A stretch of DNA of 64,000 bases, taken from Stutzerimonas stutzeri (GTDB lineage: Bacteria > Pseudomonadota > Gammaproteobacteria > Pseudomonadales > Pseudomonadaceae). Under the pieces are notes generated by a model that was not told where the DNA came from, ran no database searches, and saw only the letters and a list, made by a program, of their open reading frames with translations. Of the stretch, positions 17,525 to 27,661 are shown piece after piece (the stretch's first letter is position 1; the number at the start of each line of letters is the position of its first letter). The stretch is taken from the NCBI RefSeq assembly GCF_002909485.1, contig NZ_PPXG01000010.1, positions 124,001-188,000 of the forward strand, read 5' to 3'. The translations under genes were made by a program, and so were the position numbers.

Positions 17525-19711
17525 ATGCTCCGCCTTTTGATTTCCGTGCTGTTACTGCTTGCCACGCCTTTGCTGTTCGCTCAATCAGCTCAACCGAAGA
17601 CAGGGCTAGTCCTGTCTGGAGGCGCGGCGCGCGGGCTGGCCCACGTCGGCGTGCTCAAGGCATTGGAAGAGCAAGGTGTACGCATTGATGCCATCGCCGG
17701 CACCAGCATGGGCGCCGTCGTCGGCGGGTTGTACGCTGCGGGGTACAGCGTCGCCGAGCTTGAACGCCTTGCACTGACACTCGATTGGCAACAGGTACTC
17801 TCCGATGACCCACCGCGCCAGGACATTCCCTATCGGCGCAAACAGGATGATCGCGATTTTCTTATCAAGCAGAAGCTCAGCTTCCGCGACGACGGTAGCC
17901 TGGGCCTTCCGCTGGGCGTGATCCAAGGGCAGAACCTTGCGCTGCTGCTCGAGCGCCTGCTGGTGCATGCCAGCGACACCCGCGACTTCGATCAGCTACC
18001 GATCCCCTTCCGCGCCGTAGCCACCGATATTGCCAACGACGAGAAGGTGATCTTTCGCCGTGGCCACCTGCCCCAGGTAATTCGCGCGAGCATGTCGATT
18101 CCGGCCGTGTTCGCGCCGGTGGAGCTGGGCGGCCGCCTGCTGGTAGATGGCGGCATGGTTGACAACATTCCGATGGATGTCGCCCGCGACATGGGAGTCG
18201 ACCGTCTGATCGTCGTGGACATCGGAACGCCCCTCAAGCCGCGCAAGGAGCTGCTCACGGTGGTCGATGTACTCAACCAGACTACAACCATGATGACCCG
18301 CCGCAACTCCGAGGCGCAGCTGGCCACTCTGCAACCGCATGACCTCTTGATCCAGCCGCCACTGGCCGCCTACGGCTCTACCGACTTCGACCGTGCCGCG
18401 CAACTGGTCGATGCCGGCTACCGCGCTACGCTTGCGCTGGAAGGACGCCTGGCCGAGATGCGCGCCCCGAGTGGCGGCAACCCGGCACTTAGCCTGGCGC
18501 GTTCCAGCGACCCGCGCACGCCGGTTATCACAGCGATAAAGGTGGAGAACGACTCCAAGGTCAGCGATGCAGTGATCCGCCGACATATTCGCCAGGAACT
18601 GGGCGCCCCATTGGACCTGGAGCATCTGCAGAAGGACATGGGCACGCTCTACGGTCTGGACTATTTCGAACGTGTCGAATATCGGGTCCAGCGTGGCAAG
18701 CTTGGCAACACGCTTGTGATCAGTGCCCGTGAGAAGCGTACCGGCACCGACTACCTGCGCCTCGGCCTGAGCCTCTCGGATGATTTCCGAGGGGACAGCG
18801 TCTTCAACCTGGGCGCCAGCTATCGTAAGAACGGCATCAATGAACTGGGTGCCGAATGGCTCACACGCCTGCAGCTGGGTGATCGGCAAGAGCTCTACAG
18901 CGAGTTCTATCAACCGCTGGATGCCGGATCACGCTGGTTCGTCGCGCCGAACCTGTTTGTCGAAGCTCAGAACGTGGAGTCCATTCTCGATAACGACCCG
19001 ATTGCCGAGTATCGCCTGCAGCGCTACGGCTACGGCCTGAACGTAGGTCGCCAGATCGCCAACAATGGTGAGATCCGCTTCGGAGTCGGTCAGGCGTGGG
19101 GCGAGGCGGACGTTCGAATCGGCGAGCGGGACCTGCCGGACTTCAGCTTCACCGAAGGCTATTACGAGCTGCAGTATTCCTTCGATACGCTGGACAACGT
19201 CGACTTCCCACGCGAAGGCGAGGACATACGCCTGACGCTGCGTCAGTACGACCCAACGCTGAGCTCGGACCAGCGCTACCGACAGTGGAACATCAAGCTG
19301 GACAAGGCGCTCAGCCATGACGCCAATACCTGGGTACTGGGCGGGCGTTATGGCCGCACGATGGACGACGCAGAGGTCGTGACATCAAGCTTCCTGCTTG
19401 GCGGCGCCCGCCAGCTATCAGGCTTTCGCCAGGACGCATTGGCGGGCCAGAACATCAGCCTGGCCCGAATGGTCTACTACCGTCGCATGACGCCACGATC
19501 GTTCCTGCCGCTGTCATTCCCGGTTTATCTGGGGGGCTCCCTTGAGCGCGGCCGGGCCTGGAACAACGACAATGACTTCGACAGCGGCTACATAAATGCC
19601 GCCAGCATCTTCCTCGGATACGACACGCCACTAGGTCCGCTTAACTTCGGTTACGGCGTCAATGACGAGGACGAACAAGCGCTTTACATGAATCTGGGTC
19701 GCAGCTTCTAG
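17525..19711 (+). CDS. plpD: patatin-like phospholipase, type Vd autotransporter
   Basis: 728 residues: signal peptide (1-19), patatin domain (about 25-310) with oxyanion loop GGAARG, catalytic Ser61 in GTSMG and Asp208 in DGG, one POTRA domain (about 335-410) and a C-terminal BamA-like 16-strand barrel ending in F. This is the full PlpD architecture: a phospholipase A1 carried to the outer membrane by its own barrel. All catalytic residues are intact. Confidence 0.92.
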   Translation: MLRLLISVLLLLATPLLFAQSAQPKTGLVLSGGAARGLAHVGVLKALEEQGVRIDAIAGTSMGAVVGGLYAAGYSVAELERLALTLDWQQVLSDDPPRQDIPYRRKQDDRDFLIKQKLSFRDDGSLGLPLGVIQGQNLALLLERLLVHASDTRDFDQLPIPFRAVATDIANDEKVIFRRGHLPQVIRASMSIPAVFAPVELGGRLLVDGGMVDNIPMDVARDMGVDRLIVVDIGTPLKPRKELLTVVDVLNQTTTMMTRRNSEAQLATLQPHDLLIQPPLAAYGSTDFDRAAQLVDAGYRATLALEGRLAEMRAPSGGNPALSLARSSDPRTPVITAIKVENDSKVSDAVIRRHIRQELGAPLDLEHLQKDMGTLYGLDYFERVEYRVQRGKLGNTLVISAREKRTGTDYLRLGLSLSDDFRGDSVFNLGASYRKNGINELGAEWLTRLQLGDRQELYSEFYQPLDAGSRWFVAPNLFVEAQNVESILDNDPIAEYRLQRYGYGLNVGRQIANNGEIRFGVGQAWGEADVRIGERDLPDFSFTEGYYELQYSFDTLDNVDFPREGEDIRLTLRQYDPTLSSDQRYRQWNIKLDKALSHDANTWVLGGRYGRTMDDAEVVTSSFLLGGARQLSGFRQDALAGQNISLARMVYYRRMTPRSFLPLSFPVYLGGSLERGRAWNNDNDFDSGYINAASIFLGYDTPLGPLNFGYGVNDEDEQALYMNLGRSF

Positions 19712-19835
19712 GAGCATCGATCAAGGATCTGGGGATTCTACGCAGGCCCTGCACGACAGGATAAAACGTGCAGCGCATCGGCTGGCGCCGTTGCGTGGAG
19801 AGCAAAGCGGAGTCGATAGGCGCTTATAAGAGGTG

Positions 19836-19852
19836 ACCGTGATCAACACGGT
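19836..19852. repeat. inverted repeat ACCGTG-N5-CACGGT
   Basis: A perfect 6-bp inverted repeat in the 168-bp gap between the convergent plpD and marR-like genes. It could be a weak terminator hairpin or a protein site. No T-run follows on either strand. Confidence 0.3.
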
Positions 19853-19879
19853 AGACCAGCGCGCTCCACCTTCAGCTGA

Positions 19880-20311
19880 TCAGCGTTTATCCAGATTGGC
19901 GAGGATGCGCGCATGCACCTGCTGGCATTTGCGCAAATCCTCTTCGTCGATGCCAGCAAATGCGTCATGACGAACCTGGGTGGAAATCGCCTCGATCTTC
20001 TCGATCAGTGGCAGTGCCGGAGCCCCCAGGGAAATCCGTTTGGCCCGACGATCTTCGGCCGAAGCTTTGCGATGCACCAACCCCTGTGCCTCGAGACTGT
20101 CCAGCAAACGGGCCAGGGTTGGCCCCTCTACCGCGACGCTTTGCGCAAGCTCACGCTGAGTGGGCTCATGGTCGAAACGGGCGAGATGAAGAAGAACCAG
20201 CCAACGCGCCTGTGACAATCCGAGATCGGCCAGACGTCGATCCAGTTCCGCGCGCCAGCCACGCGAGAGTTGCGCCAACTGCATGGCAAAACGATGTTGC
20301 TCGGCGTACAT
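19880..20311 (-). CDS. MarR-family transcriptional regulator
   Basis: 143 residues with the winged helix-turn-helix typical of MarR/SlyA (about 35-105), including the RRAKRISL wing. It is probably a dimeric repressor sensing a small molecule or oxidant. The ATG at 20311 (AGGA 10 nt upstream) is chosen; a TTG at 20329 adds six residues. A perfect 13-bp palindrome lies 20 bp upstream of the start, the usual place for an autoregulatory operator. Confidence 0.82.
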   Translation of the reverse strand: MYAEQHRFAMQLAQLSRGWRAELDRRLADLGLSQARWLVLLHLARFDHEPTQRELAQSVAVEGPTLARLLDSLEAQGLVHRKASAEDRRAKRISLGAPALPLIEKIEAISTQVRHDAFAGIDEEDLRKCQQVHARILANLDKR

Positions 20312-20331
20312 GTACGGCCATTCCTGCAAAA

Positions 20332-20344
20332 ACTAATTATTAGT
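20332..20344. promoter_or_regulatory. perfect palindrome, likely MarR operator
   Basis: ACTAATTATTAGT is a perfect 13-bp palindrome (6-bp arms around one T), AT-rich in a GC-rich background and 20 bp before the marR-like start. MarR-family dimers usually bind such AT-rich palindromes and repress their own gene. Confidence 0.55.
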
Positions 20345-20440
20345 GAGCTAACCACAGCTCCGAAAAGCAGGCAAGACGACCTTCGGTCGCTGATAGGGCT
20401 GCAAAAGTCGTAATGATGGCACCGCCAAAGCCAACGAGCC

Positions 20441-20484
20441 CATCGTGCAGCCCTGACGCGGCCTGCAGCGCAGTCAGCACGATG
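20441..20484 (-). terminator. hairpin downstream of recQ
   Basis: Arms CATCGTG / CACGATG (20441-20447, 20478-20484) with an inner CTGAC / GTCAG stem and a 5-nt bulge. It begins 8 nt after the recQ stop on the minus strand. There is no T-run, so it may be a stabilising structure rather than an intrinsic terminator. Confidence 0.35.
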
Positions 20485-20491
20485 CACCTGG

Positions 20492-22615
20492 TTACAATTC
20501 GAACTCGACTTGCAATGCGGCACGCACGCAATAGAGCACCTGCTCAGATACGCGACCGGCAAATTGCTCTGCTACAGCGCTCACTGGTGGCAACTCCCCC
20601 TCACCATCGAGAAACGCCTCCTGAATCTCCCCGAGCAAATCCTCAGGCAGATCCAGCGCTTGCTCCAGGCTTAGCTGCTGCAATCCAATCGCCTCGGCGA
20701 GCATGCTGTAAACGTTCTTTTCGCTGCAGTCGAGCTGACGAGCTATTTGCGCAGGGGTCATTCCGGCGCGCGCCAGGGTGATCAGCTCATGGCGCAGATC
20801 GGCAGGCGACTTGGCCGCTGCCACGTTGCCTTGCAGTACTTCAAGAAAGGCCTGGCCATATCGCTCCAGCTTGCGCGCACCTACCCCGCTGACGGTAGCC
20901 ATGTCCGAGAGTGAGGCTGGCTGGCTGCGCAGCATCTCCAGCAAGGTGGCGTCCGGAAAGATCACGTAGGGCGGTACGCTGTGCTCTTCCGCCAACTTGC
21001 GGCGCAGTGCCCGCAGCGCTTCCCAGGTCTCGCGCTCCTCGCTGCGCACCAGCTGGCTGGCCGCGCTAGCCGCCGGCTTTGCGGTCTTGCTGGCCAACTC
21101 GCGACGCAGCTCAAGGCTCACTTCTCCGCGTAGCAATGGGCGGCAGCTGTCGCTCAGACGCAATCCACCAAAGCCTTCGAGATCGACGTCAGCCAACCCT
21201 CTAGCCACCAACTGGCGGAAAAGTGACCGCCACTCCGGCTCCGTCAGCGCTTTGCCCACGCCAAACACGGAAAGATGTTGATGACCGAGGCCGCGTACCT
21301 TGTCGTTATCGCGCCCCAGCAGAACATCGACAAGGTGCCCGACGCCATAGCGCTGGCCGCTGCGGTAAATCGCCGAGAGCGCCTGGCGGGCTGGCTCGGT
21401 GGCATTCCAGGTCTGAACGCCATCCACGCAATTGTCGCAATGACCGCAAGGGTCTGGCAGCTCTTCATCGAAGTAGGCGAGCAGCACCTGCCGGCGACAA
21501 CGAGTCTCCTCGCACAGCGCCAACATTGCATCGAGCTTGTGTTGCTCGACGCGCTTGTGGCGCTCGTCTCCCTCGGAATTGTTAAGCATCTGCTTGAGGA
21601 AAATCACATCCTGCAGGCCATAGGCCATCCACGCGTCAGCGGGCAGTCCGTCGCGCCCTGCCCGCCCGGTTTCCTGATAGTAGGCCTCGAGAGACTTGGG
21701 CAGGTCGAGGTGGGCGACGAAGCGCACGTTGGGCTTGTCGATACCCATGCCGAACGCAATGGTCGCCACCATGATCAGCCCCTCTTCGTTGAGGAAACGC
21801 TTCTGGTGATAGGCACGCAGCTCGTTGGGCAAACCCGCGTGATAGGGCAATGCGGGAAAACCCTGCTCGGAGAGAAACGCAGCGAGATCATCCACCTTCT
21901 TGCGCGACATGCAGTAGACGATGCCGGCATCACCGCGGCGCTCGGCAAGGAACCCCAGCAATTGCTTGCGCGGCTGCTCCTTCGGCACGATTCGATAGAA
22001 GATGTTCGGACGGTCAAAACTCGACAGGAAGCGCTCGGCATTCTCCAAATGCAGGCGTTGAACGATCTCTTCCCGGGTGCGCTTGTCCGCCGTAGCGGTC
22101 AGAGCAACACGGGGCACGCCTGGGAATAACTCCGACAGCTGGCCTAGCTGCATGTACTCAGGGCGGAAGTCATGCCCCCACTGGGACACGCAGTGCGCCT
22201 CGTCGATGGCGAACAAGGCGATTTCGAGCCGTTGCAGGAACGCCAGCATACGCGGCTGAACCAGCCGCTCTGGCGCCAGATAGAGCACTTTTATCTCGTT
22301 GCGCCGGATACGCTCGGCGATGTCGCGCTGCTCATCTGCGCCGAGCGTCGAATTGAGCGCTACGGCCGATACGCCCAGCTCATCAAGGGTCGCCACCTGA
22401 TCGTCCATCAGCGCGATCAAGGGCGACACCACCACCGCCAGCCCTTCGCGCAACAGCGCAGGTACCTGGTAGCACAACGACTTGCCGCCACCCGTCGGCA
22501 TCAGCACGAGCGCATCGCCGCCACTACCGACACGCTCGATGATCGCGCCTTGGTTACCACGAAACGCGTCGTAGCCAAATACGTCTTTGAGGATGCGCTG
22601 TGCCTGGTCGAGCAT
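20492..22615 (-). CDS. recQ: ATP-dependent DNA helicase RecQ
   Basis: 707 residues. A 3'-5' superfamily 2 helicase acting in recombination-fork repair. Visible are Walker A (PTGGGKS, about 52), DEAH (about 147), the [10 protein letters not shown] motif VI, the zinc-binding CxxC pattern of the RQC domain (PCGHCDNC) and a C-terminal HRDC domain (about 525-600). About 100 residues follow the HRDC, making it longer than E. coli RecQ (609 aa). The ATG at 22615 has GGAG at 6 nt. A longer open frame to 22741 has no support. Confidence 0.92.
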   Translation of the reverse strand: MLDQAQRILKDVFGYDAFRGNQGAIIERVGSGGDALVLMPTGGGKSLCYQVPALLREGLAVVVSPLIALMDDQVATLDELGVSAVALNSTLGADEQRDIAERIRRNEIKVLYLAPERLVQPRMLAFLQRLEIALFAIDEAHCVSQWGHDFRPEYMQLGQLSELFPGVPRVALTATADKRTREEIVQRLHLENAERFLSSFDRPNIFYRIVPKEQPRKQLLGFLAERRGDAGIVYCMSRKKVDDLAAFLSEQGFPALPYHAGLPNELRAYHQKRFLNEEGLIMVATIAFGMGIDKPNVRFVAHLDLPKSLEAYYQETGRAGRDGLPADAWMAYGLQDVIFLKQMLNNSEGDERHKRVEQHKLDAMLALCEETRCRRQVLLAYFDEELPDPCGHCDNCVDGVQTWNATEPARQALSAIYRSGQRYGVGHLVDVLLGRDNDKVRGLGHQHLSVFGVGKALTEPEWRSLFRQLVARGLADVDLEGFGGLRLSDSCRPLLRGEVSLELRRELASKTAKPAASAASQLVRSEERETWEALRALRRKLAEEHSVPPYVIFPDATLLEMLRSQPASLSDMATVSGVGARKLERYGQAFLEVLQGNVAAAKSPADLRHELITLARAGMTPAQIARQLDCSEKNVYSMLAEAIGLQQLSLEQALDLPEDLLGEIQEAFLDGEGELPPVSAVAEQFAGRVSEQVLYCVRAALQVEFEL

Positions 22616-22786
22616 GCCGGTCTCCGAAACAAGGCGCGCAGTATACGCGAGCAAACCGCGTAGTTCAGGACCGTTGCGCCATTGCAGATGAGAACCCGCT
22701 ACACGCATGCATACGGAAGGCGAGTAGCCTGCGTCCCCCACCTCGTCTAGAATCCCGACTGTCTTCCAACCCCAAGGTAGTTCCAG

Positions 22787-23374
22787 ATGTCATTCGCCGA
22801 GCAACTCGCCCGCCTGCAAGTCTTTCTTGATGCAGATGATCTGCACGAGGAAGCACTGGATTACATCGCCGCCCATGGCTACCTGACAGCACTGTGTATC
22901 TGTTCCGAACAGGTGCCCGAGCGTGAATGGATCGACGCCCTGTTCTCCGAGCCGCCCAAGTACCAGGACGACACCGAACGCGAAGCCATCGAGGCCACGC
23001 TCATCCAGCTCAAGGCGCACATCGCACGCCAACTGGCCAGCGACGAAGATATGGAGCTGCCTTGCGAGCTGGATCTAGGCGAGGAGCCGGACGAGTCGGA
23101 CCTGCGTGGCTGGTGCATTGGCTTCATGGAAGGCGTATTCATGCGCGAAGCGATCTGGTTCGAGGACTCCGAAGAGGAGGTCAGCGAGCTGCTGCTGCCG
23201 ATCATGGTTGGCTCAGGCCTGTTCGACGAGCAGCCTGAGTTCGCCGACATTGCCGATGACGCCGACTTGGTTGACGAAATGGTCGCGCAGATTCCGGAGT
23301 TGCTGACGGCGCTGTACCTGATCTGCCACGCCCCTGAGGAAAAGCCCGCCCTACTCAAGCCACGCCGCCACTGA
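22787..23374 (+). CDS. YecA/UPF0149-family protein
   Basis: 195 residues, acidic and helical, with the UPF0149 pattern [13 protein letters not shown] (about 107-119). It lacks the C-terminal SEC-C zinc motif of full-length YecA. The function is unknown; fused relatives associate with SecA. AAGG stands 9 nt before the ATG. It is divergent from recQ, and two tandem hairpins follow its stop codon. Confidence 0.8.
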   Translation: MSFAEQLARLQVFLDADDLHEEALDYIAAHGYLTALCICSEQVPEREWIDALFSEPPKYQDDTEREAIEATLIQLKAHIARQLASDEDMELPCELDLGEEPDESDLRGWCIGFMEGVFMREAIWFEDSEEEVSELLLPIMVGSGLFDEQPEFADIADDADLVDEMVAQIPELLTALYLICHAPEEKPALLKPRRH

Positions 23375-23418
23375 CTGGTTGGTGGCACCCAGTCAGAGGG
23401 TGGGCGCCAGCTCACCCT
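23371..23418 (+). terminator. two tandem hairpins after the YecA-like gene
   Basis: First hairpin CTGACTGG / CCAGTCAG (23371-23378, 23389-23396) overlaps the TGA stop. The second, AGGGTG / CACCCT (23397-23402, 23413-23418), starts at the next base. Both stems are perfect. No T-run follows, so Rho-independent termination is doubtful; mRNA stabilisation is equally possible. Confidence 0.45.
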
Positions 23419-23623
23419 CGTGCCATCAGTGCGCGGCCCCCTGGCCCGCCCTCTCGCTGCGCTAAAGCGGTCCACTGGCGGGACACTGCAGAATGGAGAG
23501 AATCCTTGCTCTACATGTCTCGATGTTCAACCGTTCGGCACTTGCGAATGAGCGACGAAGCCGGCTTAAGCTGGTGCCACAACACGGTTCGCAGCGAACC
23601 GAAAAGCGCGCCCGGATAGCATC

Positions 23624-24043
23624 GTGGCTCATCGTGATATTCAGCAGCACCGCAACCCTCTGGTCCGCTCGCTATTGCTGGTGACAGGCTGGCTAGCGGT
23701 AGCGTTGGGCGTCATCGGTATTTTCCTGCCAGTTCTTCCCACTACCCCATTCCTGCTTTTGGCCGCCGCCTGTTTTGTGCGTAGCTCGCAACGCTTCTAC
23801 GACTGGCTGGTGGGTCACCCACGCCTTGGCCCCTGGTTTCGCGACTACCTGGAAGGCAACGGCATTCCACTCAAGGGCAAGCTGTATGCAATTGCCACGA
23901 TGTGGGTCAGCATTGGTATTTCCTGCTGGCTGGTCCCGCTGATCTGGGCTCGAATAGGCATGTTGCTGAGTGCGTCGCTTGTGACCCTGTACATTCTCAA
24001 GCAGAAAACGCTGACGGCCGGCAAACATTCTGGAGTGGAGTAA
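23624..24043 (+). CDS. YbaN/DUF454 inner-membrane protein
   Basis: 139 residues with the family signature GIFLPVLPTTPFLLLAAACF (about 31-50) and three membrane helices. The start is GTG at 23624 with a weak GGA upstream. The function is unknown in all bacteria. It stands alone between the YecA-like gene and a convergent DTW gene. Confidence 0.82.
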   Translation: MAHRDIQQHRNPLVRSLLLVTGWLAVALGVIGIFLPVLPTTPFLLLAAACFVRSSQRFYDWLVGHPRLGPWFRDYLEGNGIPLKGKLYAIATMWVSIGISCWLVPLIWARIGMLLSASLVTLYILKQKTLTAGKHSGVE

Positions 24044-24115
24044 CTGCGCGTGGGCCCGGTGCCAGTCTGGAGCGACTGGATGCGTTTTGCAGTTCGCTGC
24101 CAGGTTGACTCCACG

Positions 24116-24703
24116 TTATTGCCGGTCTGCATGATTGCGACGATATATCTCTTCTCCCATCGCATTGATCTGACCTTCGATCAACGCATCAAACGGGCGA
24201 AGCAGCTCGTCAAATCGCCTCGGAGCCTCAAGCGCATCCAGCGCTGCAACGATCGCCTCGACTGTCGACAACGCGCCCGCCATCGGCGCCTTGCGTAAAC
24301 GGTAGCGGGAGATCAGCCCGTCCGGCAGCGCTACCCGTGGCAGCGCCGCCAGCCACGGATTGATGTGCAGGATCTTGCGAGCCTTGCGCCAGGTGCCATC
24401 CGGCACGACCAAACGTATAGGCGTTTCGCCGCAGGCAATACTGCCGACGGGTACAGCATCGTCCCCTGGAAACAGCAGGTAGCTCGGTTCGCTGGCAGCG
24501 CAATCGTCCTCAAAGCATTCGCCGATTCTCAGCTGGGCATTGCGCAAGCCCAACACCGCCAACCGCGCCGTATTCAGGGCATGGCTCGCTTCGTTGGAAT
24601 GCTGAAGCACAAGCACTCGGGTGCGGCTATCCAGCGCCGGTATCAGCGCACACAGGCAAAGGGATAAAGGGCGCTGGCAACGCGAACATCGTGGACGGGA
24701 CAT
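24116..24703 (-). CDS. DTW-domain tRNA-uridine aminocarboxypropyltransferase
   Basis: 195 residues with the N-terminal zinc knuckle CSRCQRPLSLCLC (residues 6-18) and the DTW-type motif PDGTW (about 101-105), followed by basic residues. E. coli TapT (YfiP) in this family puts acp3 on U47 of tRNAs using S-adenosylmethionine. The same reaction is likely here. It converges on the YbaN gene. Confidence 0.82.
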   Translation of the reverse strand: MSRPRCSRCQRPLSLCLCALIPALDSRTRVLVLQHSNEASHALNTARLAVLGLRNAQLRIGECFEDDCAASEPSYLLFPGDDAVPVGSIACGETPIRLVVPDGTWRKARKILHINPWLAALPRVALPDGLISRYRLRKAPMAGALSTVEAIVAALDALEAPRRFDELLRPFDALIEGQINAMGEEIYRRNHADRQ

Positions 24704-24790
24704 GGATCACCTCGGCGGCGGAGTCTGCCATATCGGCCGACAATCTGCAGACCGACTATGCTTGGCCCGACCCCATCACGAGGCACCGGC

Positions 24791-25462
24791 ATGATCACCG
24801 TCCATCATCTGAATCACTCTCGCTCGCACCGCGTCCTGTGGCTGCTGGAGGAGCTTGAGCTGTTGTACGAGCTCAAGCGCTATGCGCGGGATCCGAAGAC
24901 AATGCTGGCACCGGCGGAGCTGAAAGCTGTTCATCCACTTGGGAAATCGCCGGTTATCACCGATGGCGACCTAACGCTTGCCGAGTCCGCGGTCATTCTC
25001 GAGTATCTGTTGGAGCGATACGGAAACGGGCGCCTGATGCCTGAAAGCGGCACCGCGGAATTTCGCCGTTTTCGATATTGGATGCACTACGCCGAAGGCT
25101 CGGCCATGCCGCCGCTCCTGCTGAAGTTGGTGTTTGACCGGGTCAGCGATGGTCCAATGCCATTCTTCATCCGCCCGGTAGCACGTGCAATAGCGAAGGG
25201 CGCCAATCGAGCTTTCATAGGCCCGCAGCTAAAGACCCATCTTGATTACATGGAGGCAGCGCTGGAAAAGTCTGACTGGTTTGCTGGCGAGGCTTTCAGC
25301 GCAGCGGACATACAGATGAGCTTTCCGATAGAGGCGGCGCATTCCAGAGCCGGGCTGGACGAGCGCCGTCCTCGCCTGATGGGTTTCTTGCAGCGCATAC
25401 AACAGCGGCCCGCCTATAGACGAGCCGTCGAGCGTGGCGGCCCCGCCCTGCCCAGTGCGTAG
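24791..25462 (+). CDS. glutathione S-transferase
   Basis: 223 residues: N-terminal thioredoxin-like domain (1-78) with the HSRSHRVLWLLEE start and the cis-Pro / ES motif (SPVITDGDLTLAESAVI), then an all-helical C-terminal domain (about 85-215). It resembles fungal Gtt1-type and bacterial beta/theta GSTs; the substrate is unknown. The ATG at 24791 is preceded by GAGG. Confidence 0.85.
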   Translation: MITVHHLNHSRSHRVLWLLEELELLYELKRYARDPKTMLAPAELKAVHPLGKSPVITDGDLTLAESAVILEYLLERYGNGRLMPESGTAEFRRFRYWMHYAEGSAMPPLLLKLVFDRVSDGPMPFFIRPVARAIAKGANRAFIGPQLKTHLDYMEAALEKSDWFAGEAFSAADIQMSFPIEAAHSRAGLDERRPRLMGFLQRIQQRPAYRRAVERGGPALPSA

Positions 25463-25474
25463 CGCCACCCCCCA

Positions 25475-25600
25475 TTAACGGAAAGAACGGCGATCCTGTT
25501 CGCGCCGGGCGCGGACGGGGACTGGTTGCATACGAGGTGGTTCGATCAAGCCAAGCGTGATCGCCAACTTCCAGAACATCTCATTGAGCCTTGCTTTCAT
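25475..25600 (-). CDS. 41-residue small protein gene
   Basis: An ORF of 41 codons from ATG at 25600 to TAA at 25475, with a near-consensus AGGAGG 8 nt upstream. The peptide has a hydrophobic N-terminal half with aromatic residues (MFWKLAITLGLIEPPR, about 8-23), a Pro/Val pivot (MQPVPV) and a strongly basic tail (seven Arg in the last 12). It could be membrane-attached. It lies downstream of aceK on the same strand and is convergent with the GST gene. I recognise no family; the strong ribosome site is the main support. Confidence 0.55.
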   Translation of the reverse strand: MKARLNEMFWKLAITLGLIEPPRMQPVPVRARREQDRRSFR

Positions 25601-25813
25601 GGTCAGACCCTCCTGCGAAATAACGGGCTACATCGGAGCCATGGGGGCTTCGAGGTCAGCATAATCCAACTTTCACCCTGGCGCTCGTGCGCTTTGCACC
25701 GAAAGCCACCGGACTGGCGTCGCTTTGTTACGGCGCTTTACAACTGCGACCGATCCGAGCGACGTGCGTTCAACGACATTCTGCCGCCCGCGTCGATCGC
25801 TCCGGCAAATGGC
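25601..25813. other. spacer between aceK and the 41-codon gene
   Basis: 213 bp without a credible gene. On the minus strand a TATGCT (-10-like) lies within the TTGGATTATGCTGACC stretch near 25660, which could start transcription of the small gene. Confidence 0.3.
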
Positions 25814-27535
25814 TCAATTACGGTCCGCCTTGCGTCGATAAGGGAAGACATCGATTACCTTGCCGCCGCGAATGGCTTCTTGTAGACCCTTCCAATAATC
25901 GGCGTCATACAGTTCGCCGTGCAGACTGGCGAAAAGCCGGCGTTGTCCGTAATCGGCGAACAGAAAGCGAGGGAATTCTTCTGGAAACACATCGTTCGGC
26001 CCCACCGAGTACCAGGGCTCCGACGCCATTTCGTCCTCGGGATAACGCGGCGGCGGGATGTGGCGGAAATTCACCTCGGTGAGAAAGCAGATTTCGTCGT
26101 AATCATAAAAGACCACTCGCCCATGGCGCGTGACGCCGAAGTTTTTCAGCAGCATGTCGCCGGGAAAGATATTGGCGGCGGCGAGCTGTTTGATGGCCAA
26201 CCCGTAGTCTTCCAGCACCTCGTGCACTTGCTGTTCGCTAGCGTGCTCAAGGTAAAGGTTAAGCGGTGTCATGCGACGCTCGGTCCAGCAATGGCGAACC
26301 AGTACGGTATCGCCCTGCACCTCGACCGTCGAAGGCGCGACTTCCAGCAGCTCGGCGAGGCATTCTGGATCGAACTTCTCCTTGGGAAAGCGGAAGTCGG
26401 CGAACTCTTGGGTGTCGGCCATGCGCCCTACACGGTCGACGCTTTTTACCAAGCGATACTTCTCGATCACGGTGGCACGGTTGACGCTCTTGATCGGCGA
26501 AAAGCGATCCTTGATCAGTTTGAATACTGTGTTGAAACCCGGCAGCGTGAACACCGTCATGACCATACCGCGCACGCCGGGCGCCATGACGAAGCGGTCG
26601 TCGGTATTGGCCAGGTGATCGATCAGCGCTCGGTAAAACTCCGACTTGCCGTGCTTGTAGAATCCGATCGACGTATACAACTCAGCGATGTGCTTGCCGG
26701 GCAGAATACGTTTGAGAAAGCCGACAAAATCCGCCGGGATGGGAATCTCCACCATGAAATACGAGCGGGTGAAGGAAAAAATGATCGACACCTCCGCCTC
26801 GTCGGTAATCAGCGCGTCGGCAACGATGCCCTCGCCCTCACGGTGCAGCAACGGAATGACCAGCGGCCACTGTTCGTCGCAAGTGAAGATGCGCCCTAGC
26901 AGATACGCCCCCTTGTTGCGATAGAGCACGGAAACGAACAGCTCAACCGTGAGTTCTGGGTCCTTGCAGACCCAGTCGGGTAGCGTTTCCTGAAGCTGGG
27001 CCTGCATGCGTAGCAGGTCTCCGGGAAGGTCGCAGTAAGGGACAGCGAAGGCGTAATCACTCAGCAGTTGTTTCAGCATCCCGGCCAGATCGCCGTTGGG
27101 CTGGTACGTGCGCGTCTGTGCAAGGCGTTCATGGGCGCGCACTGCGGGGCGCGTGGTATGGATGAACATGGTGCCGTCGCTGATGCAGTCATGACTGAAC
27201 AGGCCGCAGAAGATCGAGTTGTACCAGGTCTCCGACAGCTCATCGTCGAAGCGCGGGTTGATCAGATCGATATACGCACTTTTGATTTGCGGCCATGCCT
27301 CGACCTGAAGCAGGTCGGCATGATCGAAGCTGGCCAGCAATCCCCGCCGGGTTTCACTGACCTTCTCTTCGTAGAGGTTGATCCTCGCTGCCGAGGCACG
27401 TTGCGCTTCCTGCCATTGCGCTTGCTCGAAGCGCGTCTGGGCGCCTTCGGTGATCAGGCGAAACTGCTCACGGTAGTCATCGAAGCCAAGAAGGATCTGC
27501 CGAGCCATTTCAGCGGCCAGTTTCTGCTGCACCAT
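25814..27535 (-). CDS. aceK: isocitrate dehydrogenase kinase/phosphatase
   Basis: 573 residues, full AceK length (E. coli 578). The bifunctional enzyme phosphorylates and dephosphorylates isocitrate dehydrogenase, switching carbon between the TCA cycle and the glyoxylate shunt. The [16 protein letters not shown] segment near residue 320 is the conserved nucleotide-binding loop, followed by the kinase catalytic region ([18 protein letters not shown], about 460). Unlike in enterobacteria, aceB and aceA are not adjacent. Confidence 0.95.
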   Translation of the reverse strand: MVQQKLAAEMARQILLGFDDYREQFRLITEGAQTRFEQAQWQEAQRASAARINLYEEKVSETRRGLLASFDHADLLQVEAWPQIKSAYIDLINPRFDDELSETWYNSIFCGLFSHDCISDGTMFIHTTRPAVRAHERLAQTRTYQPNGDLAGMLKQLLSDYAFAVPYCDLPGDLLRMQAQLQETLPDWVCKDPELTVELFVSVLYRNKGAYLLGRIFTCDEQWPLVIPLLHREGEGIVADALITDEAEVSIIFSFTRSYFMVEIPIPADFVGFLKRILPGKHIAELYTSIGFYKHGKSEFYRALIDHLANTDDRFVMAPGVRGMVMTVFTLPGFNTVFKLIKDRFSPIKSVNRATVIEKYRLVKSVDRVGRMADTQEFADFRFPKEKFDPECLAELLEVAPSTVEVQGDTVLVRHCWTERRMTPLNLYLEHASEQQVHEVLEDYGLAIKQLAAANIFPGDMLLKNFGVTRHGRVVFYDYDEICFLTEVNFRHIPPPRYPEDEMASEPWYSVGPNDVFPEEFPRFLFADYGQRRLFASLHGELYDADYWKGLQEAIRGGKVIDVFPYRRKADRN

Positions 27536-27661
27536 GATTCACCCACTGCCGAACATGAACGTCCGCCGAGCTTAGCAGCCAACAGTTTGAAAGTCGGTTT
27601 CGGATTGCCAGTTGGCGGCTGGGAGACAACACTTGCAGCTTCCTGAGTTGGAGTCAGCCTG

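Noticed and set aside
17996..18913. 305-codon minus-strand frame
   Set aside because: Antisense to the PlpD patatin and POTRA region, with a His/Gln/Arg-rich composition caused by codon bias.
25526..25885. 119-codon plus-strand frame between the GST gene and aceK
   Set aside because: No ribosome site, composition unlike a protein, and it covers the oppositely oriented 41-codon gene that has a strong Shine-Dalgarno.
25919..26899. 326-codon plus-strand frame
   Set aside because: Antisense to aceK, whose protein is full length.
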